Assembly (NCBI GenBank): GCA_947585745.1
Contig: CANPXF010000003.1
Location: 62,001-126,000 of the forward strand
DNA: 64,000 nt
Reading direction: 5' to 3'
Source of the DNA: an uncultured Clostridia bacterium
GTDB taxonomy: Bacteria; Bacillota; Clostridia; Oscillospirales; Acutalibacteraceae
This document shows positions 15,513 to 26,800 of the stretch, piece after piece. Positions within the stretch are counted from its first letter, which is position 1. The number at the start of each line of letters is the position of its first letter. Made by a program: the position numbers and the translations under genes. The notes under the pieces were generated by a model. That model did no database searches. It was not told the origin of the DNA and worked only from the letters and a program-made list of their open reading frames with translations.

Positions 15513-16250
15513 ATGGCAGCAGTATCCATGAAACAGCTTCTTGAAGCAGGTGTTCATTTCGGACATCAGACAAGACGTTGGAACCCAAAAATGGCGGAGT
15601 ATATCTTTACAGAGCGTAACGGTATCTACATTATTGATTTGCAGAAAACCGTTAAAAAGCTTGACGAGGCGTATAACTTCGTAAAAGAATTATCAATGGA
15701 AGGCAAAAGCGTTCTTTTCGTTGGTACAAAAAAGCAGGCTCAGGATTCTATCAAAGAAGAGGCGGAGCGTGCGGGCGCGTACTATGTTAACGCAAGATGG
15801 CTCGGCGGTATGCTTACTAACTTCTCAACAATCCGCAAAAGAATCGCTCGTTTAAAACAGCTCAGAGCTATGCAGGAGGACGGCACGTTCGACCTTCTTC
15901 CCAAAAAGGAAGTTATTAAGCTTAATCTTGAAATTGATAAGCTCGAGAAATTTATGGGCGGTATTAAGGATATGCCCGAAATGCCCGGCGCAATGTTTAT
16001 TGTTGACCCGAGAAAAGAAAAGATTGCGGTTGCGGAGGCTAAAAAGCTTGACATTCCCGTTATTGCTATCGTTGACACAAACTGTGACCCCGATGAAATT
16101 GATTATGTTATTCCCGGAAACGATGACGCTATCCGCGCGGTAAAGCTTATTGCGGGCGCAATGGCTGACGCTATCATTGAGGGCCGTGAAGGTCAGATGG
16201 GCGCGGCGGCAGTTGAAGATGAAGACGAAGAAGAGGAAACAGAAGAATAA
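15513..16250 (+). CDS. rpsB: 30S ribosomal protein S2
   Basis: The 245-residue protein is full-length S2: [22 protein letters not shown] at the start, GTKKQAQD near residue 70, and MFIVDPRKE and [20 protein letters not shown] in the C-terminal half. It has an acidic tail of about 20 residues. AAGGAGG precedes the ATG. It is followed by tsf after 34 bases, the standard rpsB-tsf pair. Confidence 0.98.
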   Translation: MAAVSMKQLLEAGVHFGHQTRRWNPKMAEYIFTERNGIYIIDLQKTVKKLDEAYNFVKELSMEGKSVLFVGTKKQAQDSIKEEAERAGAYYVNARWLGGMLTNFSTIRKRIARLKQLRAMQEDGTFDLLPKKEVIKLNLEIDKLEKFMGGIKDMPEMPGAMFIVDPRKEKIAVAEAKKLDIPVIAIVDTNCDPDEIDYVIPGNDDAIRAVKLIAGAMADAIIEGREGQMGAAAVEDEDEEEETEE

Positions 16251-16284
16251 TTTTATTTAATAAATATCGAAAGGATTGATATAA

Positions 16285-17193
16285 ATGAGTTTTACGGCTC
16301 AAGACGTTAAGGCGTTAAGAGAAAAGACCGGATGCGGTATGATGGACTGCAAAAAGGCTCTTGTAGAGGCTGACGGTGATATGGACAAGGCAGTCGACAT
16401 TCTTCGTGAACAGGGACTTGCCAAGGTTGCTAAAAAGGCGTCAAGAATTGCCGCGGAAGGCGTAGCGTACGCTACAACCTCCGATGATAATAAAACAGGC
16501 GTTGTAGTTGAGGTTAACGCTGAAACGGACTTCGTCGCGAAGAACGCTGATTTTATTGCATTTGTTGAAACAGTTGCAAAGACAATTTTAAACGAGAATC
16601 CCTCGGACATCGACGCTCTGTTAGCTCTTAAAGCCGACGGTATGGATGTAACGGTTGACGAGCTTTTGCGTGAAAAAATCCAGGTTATCGGAGAAAATAT
16701 TAAAATACGCCGTTTTGCCCGCTTTGAGGGCGCTTGCGTATCATACGTTCACGCAGGCGGTAAAATAGGTGTTCTTGTTAATTTTGATACAGACGTTTCG
16801 GATAAGGCAGAGTTTGTAACCTGCGGTAAGGATGTAGCAATGCAAATTGCCGCTTTAGGCACATTATATCTCAATCGTAACGAAGTACCGTCAGATGTAC
16901 TTGAACACGAGAAAGAGATTATGAGAGCTGAGGTTATCAACTCCGGTAAACCCGAGGCTATTGCTGATAAGATTGTTATGGGCAAAATCAATAAATACTA
17001 CAAGGAAAACTGTCTTGTTGACCAGGAATTTGTAAAGGACAATAAGCAGACAGTAAAGCAGTATGTTGATTCCGTAGCAAAGAGCTTAGGCGGTAAAATC
17101 GAAATTAAGCAGTTCGTTCGTTTTGAAAAAGGCGAGGGACTTGAAAAGCGTCAGGACGACTTCGCGGCTGAAGTTGCCTCAATGACAAAATAA
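16285..17193 (+). CDS. tsf: Translation elongation factor Ts
   Basis: EF-Ts exchanges GDP for GTP on EF-Tu. The 302-residue protein has the N-terminal UBA-like domain (VKALREKTGCGMMDCKKAL), the EF-Tu contact motif VNAETDFVAKN near residue 77 and both core subdomains. It shares the rpsB promoter and is closed by a clear terminator. Confidence 0.98.
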   Translation: MSFTAQDVKALREKTGCGMMDCKKALVEADGDMDKAVDILREQGLAKVAKKASRIAAEGVAYATTSDDNKTGVVVEVNAETDFVAKNADFIAFVETVAKTILNENPSDIDALLALKADGMDVTVDELLREKIQVIGENIKIRRFARFEGACVSYVHAGGKIGVLVNFDTDVSDKAEFVTCGKDVAMQIAALGTLYLNRNEVPSDVLEHEKEIMRAEVINSGKPEAIADKIVMGKINKYYKENCLVDQEFVKDNKQTVKQYVDSVAKSLGGKIEIKQFVRFEKGEGLEKRQDDFAAEVASMTK

Positions 17194-17206
17194 TTATTAA
17201 AGTTTA

Positions 17207-17237
17207 AAAAGGTTATCTCTCACGGGATAACCTTTTT
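17207..17237 (+). terminator. Terminator after tsf
   Basis: AAAAAGGTTATC pairs with GATAACCTTTTT around an eight-base loop and runs into seven T. Confidence 0.88.
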
Positions 17238-17351
17238 TTATTACAAAAATGTATCCAAAATATGGTTTATAATTCCTTTATAGCGTTATAATATTAGCGT
17301 GGTAGAGTAAAATTAATATAATTATATTTATATTATAATGGAGTGTAAAGA

Positions 17352-18056
17352 ATGGGACTTAAATATAAAAGAATTTTGTTAAAGCTTTCGGGTGAATCTC
17401 TTGCGGGAGATAAAAAACAGGGTATTGATTTCGATACCGTCACAAAAATATGCAAGCCTATTAGAAGACTCGTGGACGAGGGCGCACAAATTGCTATTGT
17501 TGTCGGAGGCGGTAACTTCTGGAGAGGTAGAAGCTCGGGCTCAATGGACAGAACAAGAGCCGACCATATCGGAATGCTTGCGACGGCAATAAACGCGTTG
17601 GGTGTTGCGGACTCTCTTGAGGCGCTCGGGGTTGACGTAAGAGTTCAGACGGCTATCTCAATGCGTCAGGTTGCCGAGCTTTACATTCGCGGAAAGGCTA
17701 TCCGCCACCTTGAAAAGGGCAGAGTTGTTGTATTCGGCTGCGGCACGGGTAATCCCTTTTTCAGCACTGATACAGCGGCGGCTTTAAGAGCGGCGGAGAT
17801 TGACGCAGATATTATTATGAAAGCAACTATGGTAGACGGTGTTTATGACTGCGACCCGAAAACTAACCCCAACGCCGTTAAATATGACCATATTACGCAC
17901 CACGAGGTTCTTAACAAAAGCCTTGCCGTTATGGACAGCACCGCGGCATCTCTTTGCAAGGACAACGGTATAGCAATTTTGGTTTTCAGTATTGATGACC
18001 CCGAAAATATTTATAAAGCTGTTAAAGGCGAGAATATCGGTACTCTCGTCGATTAA
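17352..18056 (+). CDS. pyrH: UMP kinase
   Basis: The 234-residue amino acid kinase family enzyme converts UMP to [17 protein letters not shown] at the start, [10 protein letters not shown] near residue 52, and the [19 protein letters not shown] segment near residue 130 are characteristic. A TATAAT at 17287-17292 is a likely -10, but no good -35 is seen. pyrH begins the run pyrH-frr-uppS-cdsA-dxr-rseP-ispG-polC. Confidence 0.97.
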   Translation: MGLKYKRILLKLSGESLAGDKKQGIDFDTVTKICKPIRRLVDEGAQIAIVVGGGNFWRGRSSGSMDRTRADHIGMLATAINALGVADSLEALGVDVRVQTAISMRQVAELYIRGKAIRHLEKGRVVVFGCGTGNPFFSTDTAAALRAAEIDADIIMKATMVDGVYDCDPKTNPNAVKYDHITHHEVLNKSLAVMDSTAASLCKDNGIAILVFSIDDPENIYKAVKGENIGTLVD

Positions 18057-18076
18057 TGATTTAGGAGGATTTTTCT

Positions 18077-18631
18077 ATGAAAGAATTATTAAACCATGCT
18101 GAAGAAAGAATGAAAAGAAGAATTAATCATCTTAACGAGGAATATAAGTCAATAAGAGCGGGCAGAGCCAATCCCTCTATTCTCGATAAGGTTAAGGTTG
18201 ACTATTACGGAACTCCCACTCCCGTAAATCAGGTTGCAAATGTTTCCGTAACCGAGGCGCGCACCATAACAATTCAGCCGTGGGACGCTTCAATTCTCGG
18301 AGATATTAATAAAGCGATTTTAACCTCCGATATAGGAATTAATCCGCAAAACGACGGAAAGCTTATCCGTCTTAATTTTCCTCCTCTCACAGAGGACAGA
18401 CGTAAAGAAATTGTTAAAGATGTCGCTAAAATCGCGGAGGGTACTAAGGTTCAGATTCGTAATGTCCGCCGTGACGCGCTTGATGACCTCAAAAAGATGA
18501 AGAAAAACGGTGATTTGACAGAGGACGATTTAAAGGACGGCGAGAAAAAAGTACAGGTTCTCACAGATAAATATATTAAAGAATCAGAATCTCTCTGTTC
18601 TGATAAGCAGAAAGAAATTATGGAGCTTTAA
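18077..18631 (+). CDS. frr: Ribosome recycling factor
   Basis: RRF splits post-termination ribosomes together with EF-G. The 184-residue length is standard. RAGRANPSILDKVKVDYYGTPTPVNQ and the DLKKMKKNG hinge-region stretch are clear. AGGAGG precedes the ATG and uppS follows one base after the stop. Confidence 0.98.
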   Translation: MKELLNHAEERMKRRINHLNEEYKSIRAGRANPSILDKVKVDYYGTPTPVNQVANVSVTEARTITIQPWDASILGDINKAILTSDIGINPQNDGKLIRLNFPPLTEDRRKEIVKDVAKIAEGTKVQIRNVRRDALDDLKKMKKNGDLTEDDLKDGEKKVQVLTDKYIKESESLCSDKQKEIMEL

Positions 18632-18632
18632 T

Positions 18633-19373
18633 ATGGCTTTCTTTAAAAAGAAAAAGCAAAACGCTCAACATCCGAGAGTTTTGCCCGAGCATATCGGAAT
18701 AATTATGGACGGTAACGGACGCTGGGCAAAAAAGCGCAAGCTTCCCCGTTCCGCGGGACATAATGCAGGGGGCAAGGTCTTTCGTACTATATCGCGCTAT
18801 TGCAGTGATATAGGGATAAAGTATCTTACTGTATATGCGTTTTCTACCGAAAACTGGAAACGTCCCAAGGATGAAATTGACGCTCTTATGAAGCTTTTTA
18901 AGGATTACCTTGAGGAAGCTTTGAGAGATTTCAAAGACGACAGCATAGTAGTAAGATTTATTGGAGACAAATCCCCGTTTTCCGATGAATTAAGAGCTCT
19001 TATGATTGAAAATGAAGAGGGCTCCAAGGACAGAGACGGTATGGTTTTAAATATCGCTATGAATTACGGAAGCAGAGACGAGCTTGTCCGAGCGGTAAAA
19101 TTAATCTCGCAGGGTGTTAAAAACGGCGAGATTGACATAAATTCTATTGACGAGGATTTAGTTTCCTCAAATCTTTACACATCAGGACAGCCCGACCCCG
19201 ACCTTATTATAAGACCGTCGGGAGAATACCGTATTTCAAACTTTATGCTATGGCAGTCGGCATATACCGAATTTGTAATTATGAATAAGCTTTGGCCTGA
19301 TTTTACAACAGACGACCTTGATGAGGCTATCAATATTTTTAACAGCAGAAACCGTCGTTTTGGCGGAGTTTAA
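18633..19373 (+). CDS. uppS: Isoprenyl transferase (undecaprenyl diphosphate synthase)
   Basis: The 246-residue cis-prenyltransferase elongates farnesyl diphosphate with IPP to make the C55 carrier for the cell wall. The catalytic IIMDGNGRWAKKR motif lies near residues 26-38, FSTENWKRP near residue 71, and the C-terminal PDLIIRPSGEYRISNFMLWQ motif with its substrate-binding arginines is intact. Confidence 0.97.
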   Translation: MAFFKKKKQNAQHPRVLPEHIGIIMDGNGRWAKKRKLPRSAGHNAGGKVFRTISRYCSDIGIKYLTVYAFSTENWKRPKDEIDALMKLFKDYLEEALRDFKDDSIVVRFIGDKSPFSDELRALMIENEEGSKDRDGMVLNIAMNYGSRDELVRAVKLISQGVKNGEIDINSIDEDLVSSNLYTSGQPDPDLIIRPSGEYRISNFMLWQSAYTEFVIMNKLWPDFTTDDLDEAINIFNSRNRRFGGV

Positions 19374-19381
19374 GGTGTATT

Positions 19382-20209
19382 ATGGACTCGATGAAATCCA
19401 GATTAATTACTTCAGCGGTGGGAATTCCTCTCGCTATATTACTTTTAATTCTCGGAGAACGCTTTCATTGGATAATGTATGTCATTATTTCCTTACTGTG
19501 TATTTTAATGATATTTGAACTTTTGTCCGCGAGAAGGCTTCATAAAAATTTGAATATTTTTATACCGTGTATGGTATTCGCTGTCGTTCAGCCATTGCTT
19601 GTACCGCTTAAAATGGGATTGTTGCCTACTTATTTGTTTTTACTTGTAATGTTTCTTGTTATGATAAACGCGAGTGAAAAAATTTCCTATCCCGATTTGT
19701 GTTTTGCGTTATTGGGAACAATTATTGTTGTTCTTGGAATGTCAAGTATTCTTTTACTTCCCCCGAGATATAACAACTATTTCACATTTTTCTTTGTGCT
19801 GTGCATCGGCACCCCCTGGTGCGCCGACGCGGGAGCATATTTTTTCGGAGTTTTTTTAGGACATCATAAGCTTTGCCCGAAAGTCAGTCCGAATAAAACT
19901 GTTGAGGGCTTTGCCGGAGGAATAGTTGTAGGTACTTTAAGCGCTTTAATTATCGGTTTTATTTATATGTTTATTTATCCTAACGCTGAATTTAACTATA
20001 TTTTACTTTTATTTATAGGACTTTTTTCAAGTGTTATTTCCGTACTCGGTGACCTTACGTTTTCGTTGATAAAACGCTCCTGCAAAATAAAGGATTACGG
20101 CGCGATTTTTCCGGGACACGGAGGCTTTCTTGACAGATTTGACAGCGTAATTTTTGCGGCGCCTTTAATTTATTTTATGGGAAAATATTTCGCTATATTT
20201 TTATTTTAG
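19382..20209 (+). CDS. cdsA: Phosphatidate cytidylyltransferase
   Basis: CdsA makes CDP-diacylglycerol from CTP and phosphatidate. The 275-residue membrane protein has about eight helices. The family signature is present in the last third as CKIKDYGAIFPGHGGFLDRFDS, interrupted only by normal variation, and DAGAYFFGVFLGHHKL with SPNKTVEGFAGG lies near residues 145-175. AAGGTG precedes the ATG. Confidence 0.96.
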   Translation: MDSMKSRLITSAVGIPLAILLLILGERFHWIMYVIISLLCILMIFELLSARRLHKNLNIFIPCMVFAVVQPLLVPLKMGLLPTYLFLLVMFLVMINASEKISYPDLCFALLGTIIVVLGMSSILLLPPRYNNYFTFFFVLCIGTPWCADAGAYFFGVFLGHHKLCPKVSPNKTVEGFAGGIVVGTLSALIIGFIYMFIYPNAEFNYILLLFIGLFSSVISVLGDLTFSLIKRSCKIKDYGAIFPGHGGFLDRFDSVIFAAPLIYFMGKYFAIFLF

Positions 20210-20216
20210 GTGAGTT

Positions 20217-21362
20217 ATGATTAAAAATATTTCAATTCTCGGTTCAACGGGTTCCATCGGAACCCAGGCGTTGGATGTAGTAGATAATTTAGGCCTAAAT
20301 GTATCCGCGGTTACGGCGGGGACAAATATCAGATTACTTGAAGAGCAGGTTAGAAAATATAAGCCTGCTCTTGCAGTCGTTTTTAACGAAAGTAAATTTT
20401 TTGAATTTAAGACAAATATTGCGGATACTAATACTAAGGTTTCCTGCGGTATGGACGGTTTGATTGAGGCGGCAACAGTAAATGAAGCCGATTTAGTTTT
20501 AAATTCCGTTGTTGGTATGGTAGGCTTACAGCCCACAATATGCGCGGCAAACGCAAAAAAGAATATCGCACTTGCCAACAAGGAAACTCTTGTCGCGGGC
20601 GGAAGTCTTGTTATGAAGGCCGTAAGGGATAACGGTGTAAATCTTTATCCCGTGGACAGCGAACACTCCGCTATTTTTCAATGCTTGCAGGGCTGTCCCG
20701 AGAAAAAGGCGCTCAAAAGACTTATTTTAACCGCTTCTGGCGGACCGTTTTTCGGAAAAAAGACGGAAGATTTAAAATCAGTTACCGTAGAGCAGGCGTT
20801 AAATCATCCTAACTGGGATATGGGCGCAAAAATAACTATAGACTCCGCTACAATGATGAATAAAGGTCTTGAAATAATAGAGGCGTCTTGGCTTTTTGAT
20901 ATGCCTGCCGATAAAATTGATGTTGTTGTTCACCGGGAAAGCGTTATACATTCGATGATAGAATATGAGGACAATTCAGTTTTAGCACAGCTTGGAGTGC
21001 CGGATATGCGTATTCCAATCCAATACGCTGTCACATATCCCAAACGATTAAAGTCGCCGGTAAAACAGCTTTCTCTCACCGATTATGGTAAACTGACATT
21101 TTTTGAGCCTGATTATGAAACCTTTAAATGCCTTAATGCGTGCAAGCTCGCAATAGACAGGGGCGGACTTTGCGCGGCGGCGGCTAACGGAGCGAACGAG
21201 GTTGCGAACGCCTTATTCAGAGAAAGGAAAATCTCTTTTCTTGATATAGGAGAGTTGGTTACAAACGCTATGTTAAATCAGGCTAATACTGAAGCTGAAA
21301 ATGTTGAAGACGTTCTAAAAGCCGATAAAAGGGCAAGAGAATATGTACTTAACAGCATTTGA
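20217..21362 (+). CDS. dxr: 1-deoxy-D-xylulose-5-phosphate reductoisomerase
   Basis: DXR makes 2-C-methyl-D-erythritol 4-phosphate in the MEP pathway. The NADPH site GSTGSIGTQALDV lies at residues 8-20. The metal and substrate region includes PVDSEHSAIFQCLQG and ATMMNKGLEIIEA. The 381-residue length is normal. Its grouping with ispG and uppS ties isoprenoid precursor and lipid carrier synthesis together. Confidence 0.97.
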   Translation: MIKNISILGSTGSIGTQALDVVDNLGLNVSAVTAGTNIRLLEEQVRKYKPALAVVFNESKFFEFKTNIADTNTKVSCGMDGLIEAATVNEADLVLNSVVGMVGLQPTICAANAKKNIALANKETLVAGGSLVMKAVRDNGVNLYPVDSEHSAIFQCLQGCPEKKALKRLILTASGGPFFGKKTEDLKSVTVEQALNHPNWDMGAKITIDSATMMNKGLEIIEASWLFDMPADKIDVVVHRESVIHSMIEYEDNSVLAQLGVPDMRIPIQYAVTYPKRLKSPVKQLSLTDYGKLTFFEPDYETFKCLNACKLAIDRGGLCAAAANGANEVANALFRERKISFLDIGELVTNAMLNQANTEAENVEDVLKADKRAREYVLNSI

Positions 21363-21380
21363 ATTTGGAGTTGAATTATT

Positions 21381-22751
21381 TTGGAAATTTTAACAATAAT
21401 AGCTTTAATAATTATCGGAGTACTTCTTTTTGAGCTTATTATTCTTTTCCATGAGGGCGGTCATTTTCTGACGGCAAAAAAAAGCGGAGTTCAGGTTAAC
21501 GAGTTTTCAATAGGAATGGGACCAAAGATTTTCGGCTTCAAAAAGGGAGAAACCCAATATTCATTCAGACTTTTTCCTATAGGCGGTTATTGCGCGATGG
21601 AGGGAGAGGACGAGGAAAGCGAAAATTCCCGTGCTTTCACAAACGCAAAGATTTGGAAAAGAATGATTATAATTGTCGCGGGGGCTTTTATGAATATTGT
21701 TCTCGGACTTATTATGATGTTCGTGATAGTCGTTCAAAGCTCCTCTTTTTCTTCCACTACAATAGACAGCTTTCCTCAAAACTCTTACTCGGCTAACAGC
21801 GGACTTGAAAAGGGCGATACAATAGTTAATATCAACAACTACAGTATATATAACGCGCAGGATATGTCGTTCGCCATAGCGACAATGCCCTGCAAAGACG
21901 TAGACGGAAAGACATTATCCGTTTATAAGCAGGATTGCGCCCTGACGCTTTGCAAGCTGTATACTGAAATTTATAATGATAAAAAATCCAAATACAGTGA
22001 AAAACAGCTTAATGAGATTGTAAATATTCTTTCCGAAGGTACAGATAAAATTAATGCCGTAACCTCAAAAACTTCCGCAAAGAAATTTATGGAAGAATAT
22101 TACGCTGAGATAGAAAAATATATCGGAGTAAATGACTATAAAATCCCAAAAATAGAAGTTAAAAAAACTCGTCAGCGTTATGAAGCGAATGTTGATGTAA
22201 TTCGTGATAATAAAAGAGTTTCCCTAAAAAACGTACAGTTCTACACATATCTTGAGTCGAAAGACGCCGAAAAGCCGTCGGTTGCTGTCGACTATTATGT
22301 TAAACCTATAGAAAAGAATTTTGCCACAGTTTTACAGCAAACAGGAAGCCAGACGGTTTCCGTAGTGCGAATGGTTTGGTCGTCGCTTGTGGGACTTGTG
22401 AGCGGACAATTTTCATTTAAAGATATTTCAGGGCCCGTAGGCGCGGCATCCGCGATTACGCAGGTTGCCTCAAAAGGACTTGAAAACAGTTTTTTAAGCG
22501 CGTTTAATAATATACTTTATATGATGATGGTCATATCCGTTAACCTCGGCGTGTTTAATATGTTGCCGTTTCCCGCGCTTGACGGCGGAAGATTTCTGTT
22601 TTTGCTGATTGAGTTTATATTCAGAAAACCGATTCCCCGAAAGGCGGAACAGGTTGTCAACGGAATTGGTCTTGCAATTCTTCTGACATTTATGGCGGTA
22701 ATTACCGTAAAAGATGTATGGATGCTTTTTCCTTTTGCTAAGGGAGGTTAA
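21381..22751 (+). CDS. rseP: RseP-type site-2 protease, with enlarged PDZ region
   Basis: The intramembrane zinc metalloprotease has the HEGGH active site (HExxH) near residue 24 in the first helix and the second metal motif PFPALDGGRF near residue 395. Family members process anti-sigma factors and signal peptide remnants. At 456 residues it is about 100 longer than many homologues. The extra length is a charged Lys/Glu-rich stretch of about 85-100 residues (roughly 180-280) inside or after the PDZ domain. It starts at TTG 21381, with GGAG upstream, between dxr and ispG as is usual. Confidence 0.92.
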   Translation: MEILTIIALIIIGVLLFELIILFHEGGHFLTAKKSGVQVNEFSIGMGPKIFGFKKGETQYSFRLFPIGGYCAMEGEDEESENSRAFTNAKIWKRMIIIVAGAFMNIVLGLIMMFVIVVQSSSFSSTTIDSFPQNSYSANSGLEKGDTIVNINNYSIYNAQDMSFAIATMPCKDVDGKTLSVYKQDCALTLCKLYTEIYNDKKSKYSEKQLNEIVNILSEGTDKINAVTSKTSAKKFMEEYYAEIEKYIGVNDYKIPKIEVKKTRQRYEANVDVIRDNKRVSLKNVQFYTYLESKDAEKPSVAVDYYVKPIEKNFATVLQQTGSQTVSVVRMVWSSLVGLVSGQFSFKDISGPVGAASAITQVASKGLENSFLSAFNNILYMMMVISVNLGVFNMLPFPALDGGRFLFLLIEFIFRKPIPRKAEQVVNGIGLAILLTFMAVITVKDVWMLFPFAKGG

Positions 22752-22753
22752 TT

Positions 22754-23800
22754 ATGGGAAGTAAAATTCAGGTTACGGCAGGTGACGTAAAAATCGGCGG
22801 AGGCGCAAAAATCAGCGTTCAGTCTATGCTAAACGTTCCAGCTGACGATATTGACGGCAGTGTTAAACAAGCCGTCGCTCTTGAAAATGCAGGCTGTGAT
22901 ATTATAAGAGCCGCCATTCCCGATAAAAAATCAGTAAAGCTCATCCCTGCGCTTAAAGAAGCTGTAAGCGTTCCTATTGTCGCGGATATACATTTTGATT
23001 ATAAGCTTGCGTTAGAGGCTGTCGAGGCAGGAATTGACAAAATCCGCATTAACCCGGGAAATATAGGCTCTGATGACAGAGTGAAGGCAGTCGCAAATGC
23101 CTGTTCAAATAAAAACATTCCGATAAGAATAGGAGTAAACAGCGGTTCCATGGAAAAAGAAATCCTGAAAAAATACGGCGCTCCAACCGCGCAGGCGCTT
23201 TGCGACAGCGCATTGTACCACGCCTCTCTTCTCGAAAAGTTTGACTTTAACGATATTGTGCTTTCAATGAAAAGCTCAACTGTTTCAACAATGGTACAAG
23301 CTTATGAGCTTGCAAGCGAGAGATGTGACTATCCTTTACATCTCGGAGTTACAGAGGCAGGTACGGAAAGGTACGGTATTATAAAATCATCAGCCGGAAT
23401 CGGCTCGCTCTTACTCCACGGAATAGGCGATACTATCCGTGTTTCTCTGACTGCAGATCCCGTAAGGGAGGTTTATGCCGCAAGGGATATTTTAAAATGT
23501 CTTGACATTGAAAAGGGCGGAGTGCAGTTTATTTCCTGCCCGACCTGCGGAAGAACGAAGATTAATCTTATTGCTCTTGCAAATGAGGTTCAGGAACGTC
23601 TTCGCGACTGCAAAAAAAACATTAAGGTTGCCGTTATGGGTTGTGTTGTAAACGGCCCCGGAGAGGCTCGGGAGGCAGACTACGGAATCGCTGGCGGTGA
23701 CAAAATGGGACTAATTTTTAAAAAGGGAGAAATTCTCTGCAAGGTCAGCGAAGATAAGCTTGTTGACGCTTTGATTGAAGAAATTAACAAAGATAATTGA
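22754..23800 (+). CDS. ispG: 4-hydroxy-3-methylbut-2-en-1-yl diphosphate synthase
   Basis: IspG reduces MEcPP to HMBPP using a 4Fe-4S cluster. The 348-residue protein has the TIM-barrel DIHFDYKLALEA segment and DKIRINPGNIG. The cluster cysteines are seen as SCPTCGRT (Cys262, Cys265) and MGCVVNGPGEA (Cys297). The start lies two bases after the rseP stop. Confidence 0.97.
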   Translation: MGSKIQVTAGDVKIGGGAKISVQSMLNVPADDIDGSVKQAVALENAGCDIIRAAIPDKKSVKLIPALKEAVSVPIVADIHFDYKLALEAVEAGIDKIRINPGNIGSDDRVKAVANACSNKNIPIRIGVNSGSMEKEILKKYGAPTAQALCDSALYHASLLEKFDFNDIVLSMKSSTVSTMVQAYELASERCDYPLHLGVTEAGTERYGIIKSSAGIGSLLLHGIGDTIRVSLTADPVREVYAARDILKCLDIEKGGVQFISCPTCGRTKINLIALANEVQERLRDCKKNIKVAVMGCVVNGPGEAREADYGIAGGDKMGLIFKKGEILCKVSEDKLVDALIEEINKDN

Positions 23801-23816
23801 TATTTAAGGAAGTACA

Positions 23817-26800
23817 ATGAAAGAATTTAAGGAAATATTCGGACAATTTATAGATGAAAACAGAATATCTCCGTCAATTTACAATTCATCAGTAAGCAAT
23901 GTTAAAGTAAATTCATCGCTTAGAACTGTTGAAATTTATCTTGATTTCAATGAACTTGTAAGCAGGGAGGATTTACATAAAACTGAGAATATACTGAGAA
24001 ATTCACCGCTTTCATTAACAAAGGCTGTTGTTTTTCCTCATTTTAAAAAGGAGCTTTTTTCAACAAGCTATTTTGACGAGCTTATATCGGAACTTAAATT
24101 AAAAATTCCGAGGATAAACGGCACTTTTAAAAACAGCGAGGCTGTTTTAAACGGAGATACGCTTAATATTACCCTTAATAACGGCGGTAAAGCGCTTCTT
24201 GACAGCGTCAATTTTGATATGGAGCTTGCAAGGCTCGTTTACAATGAATTTGACAGGGAAATAAAAATAATATATGACGGTGTAACTGCCGTAGACGGTG
24301 AAAGTAAGGATTATATAGAATCTCAAATCAATACCGAGAAAAAGCTCCAGAGAGAAAATCTTGAAAAAATCGCGGATATGTTTGACGAGAATGAAATGTC
24401 TGTAAAGAACAGCGCACAGGAACGTAAAATAAAATCCGCAAAGGAAATTGAAGTCAGAAAGGGAAAATTTTTAACTCCGCAGATTATAAACTCTTCAATC
24501 AGACCTCTTTACGGAAGAGTTGTAAAGGGTAAAATTATTCCTATTTCAAATGTTTCTTATGATTCGGGAAAGGTTACCGTTTGGGGCGATGTATTTGCGA
24601 CGGAGAAGAAGGTAACCCGCTCGGGAGATAAAAATATATTTACAATAGATATTACCGATTACACAGGTTCTATTACAGTTAAGGTTTTCGGGCTGATAAA
24701 GCAAACGCAAATTGTCGAAAATATTAAGACGGGCGACGCTGTTGTTGTAAACGGTGATGTCGAGTTTGATAAATTCGCGGGCGGACTTGTAATTAACGCG
24801 CGCAGTATTTCAACAGCTCAAAAAGTTAAAGTAGTTGATAACGCTCCAAAAAAGAGAGTGGAGCTTCATCTTCACACGAATATGTCGCAAATGGACGGTA
24901 TGACCTCCGCAAAGGAGCTTATTAACAGAGCCGTTTTATGGGGACACCCTGCAATCGCTATTACGGACCACGGAGTTGCGCAGGCATTTCCCGAGGCTAT
25001 GAACACAGCAAAGAAAATTAACAAAGACGGAGAAAAAATCAAAATCCTCTACGGAACGGAGGCGTATTTTGTTGACGACTTGGTTGAGTCTGTATCGGGA
25101 GAACAAAACGAAAGCTTAAAAGGAACCTTTATATGCTTTGATATAGAAACAACGGGTTTGTCAGCGCGCAAGGACAAAATAACGGAAATCGGAGCGGTCA
25201 AGGTAGTTAACGGCGAGGTTACGGATACATTCTCAACTTTTGCCAATCCGGAGATACCCATTCCTTCAAAAATCACGGAGCTTACGGGAATAACTGACGC
25301 AATGGTTAAGGACGCGCCGAGCCAGTCAGAAGCCGTAAAAGCATTTCTTGACTTTGCCGGCGAAAATATCCTTGTCGCTCATAACGCGCCGTTTGATACA
25401 AGCTTTATCCGTACTGCCTGCGAGAATATGGGAGTTGAGTACAACTATACCTCAATTGACACGGTAGTAATTTGCAGAAGTATTTTAAAGGATATTAAGA
25501 ATTGCAAGCTTGATACCGTAGCAAAATATATGAGGCTCGGTAATTTTAATCACCACAGAGCGACCGACGACGCTCAAATGCTTGCGAGTATTTTTGTTGA
25601 ACTCGGCAAAAGGCTCAGATATGATTACAATATAACTGAAGTTAAAGATATAAATACAAAAATTGTGGGAGGAGATTTAAAAAAGCTTCCTGCTTATCAT
25701 CAAATTATTTTAGTTAAAAATCTTACTGGACTTAAAAATTTATATAAGCTTATTTCTTACAGTCATCTGAATTATTTTTACAAAAAACCGAGAATACCCA
25801 AATCGGAGTTGATAAAGCACAGAGAAGGTCTTTTAATCGGTTCAGCCTGCGAGGCAGGTCAGCTTATGCGCGCGATTATCGGCGGAAAACCCAAGGAAGA
25901 AATTGAAGAAATCGCAAAATTTCACGATTATCTTGAAATTCAGCCTGTGGGTAACAACGCATTTATGCTTAGAAACGGTCAGGTTAAGTCAGAAGCTGAT
26001 TTACAGGATTTAAACCGTCAGGTTGTAAAGCTCGGTGAAAAACTCAATATTCCTGTTGTCGCAACCTGCGACGTTCATTTTATGGATCCTGAGGACGCGG
26101 ATTTCCGTATGATTTTGCAGGCGGGACAGGGATATACCGACGCTAAACAGCAAGCGCCTTTATATTATAGAACAACCGCCGAAATGCTTGAGGAATTTTC
26201 TTATCTCGGAAAAGAAAAAGCGTATGAAATTGTTGTTGAAAACACTAACGCAATTGCGGACAGCATAGAAAGTATTAGGCCCATACCCGACGGAAACTTT
26301 CCCCCGTTTATCGAGGGAGCGGAGCAACAGCTTAATGATATTACGTGGGAGAGAACAAAGAAAAGATATGGCGACCCCCTGCCCGAAATTGTTGAGGCGC
26401 GTCTGAAAAAAGAGCTTAACGCTATTAACACATACGGTTACTCGGTGCTTTATATGACGGCTCAGAAGCTTGTTGCTGACAGTGAGGCGCACGGATACCT
26501 TGTCGGTTCAAGAGGAAGCGTCGGTTCTTCGTTCGTAGCTACAATGTCGGGAATTTCCGAGGTGAATCCGCTTTGTCCGCACTATGTTTGTCCGAAATGT
26601 TGTCACAGCGAGTTTTTTGAACATGGCGAGTACGGCTCCGGCTTTGATATGCCCCCGAAGAACTGTCCCGAGTGCGGAACGCCTATGGACCGTGACGGAC
26701 ACGAAATTCCGTTTGAAACCTTCCTCGGTTTTAAGGGCGACAAGGTTCCCGATATCGACCTTAACTTCAGCGGAGAGTATCAGTCAAAGGCGCACAGATA

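Noticed and set aside
26160-26492. Minus-strand 110-residue ORF inside polC
   Set aside because: It is antisense to conserved polC sequence and has no own start signal.
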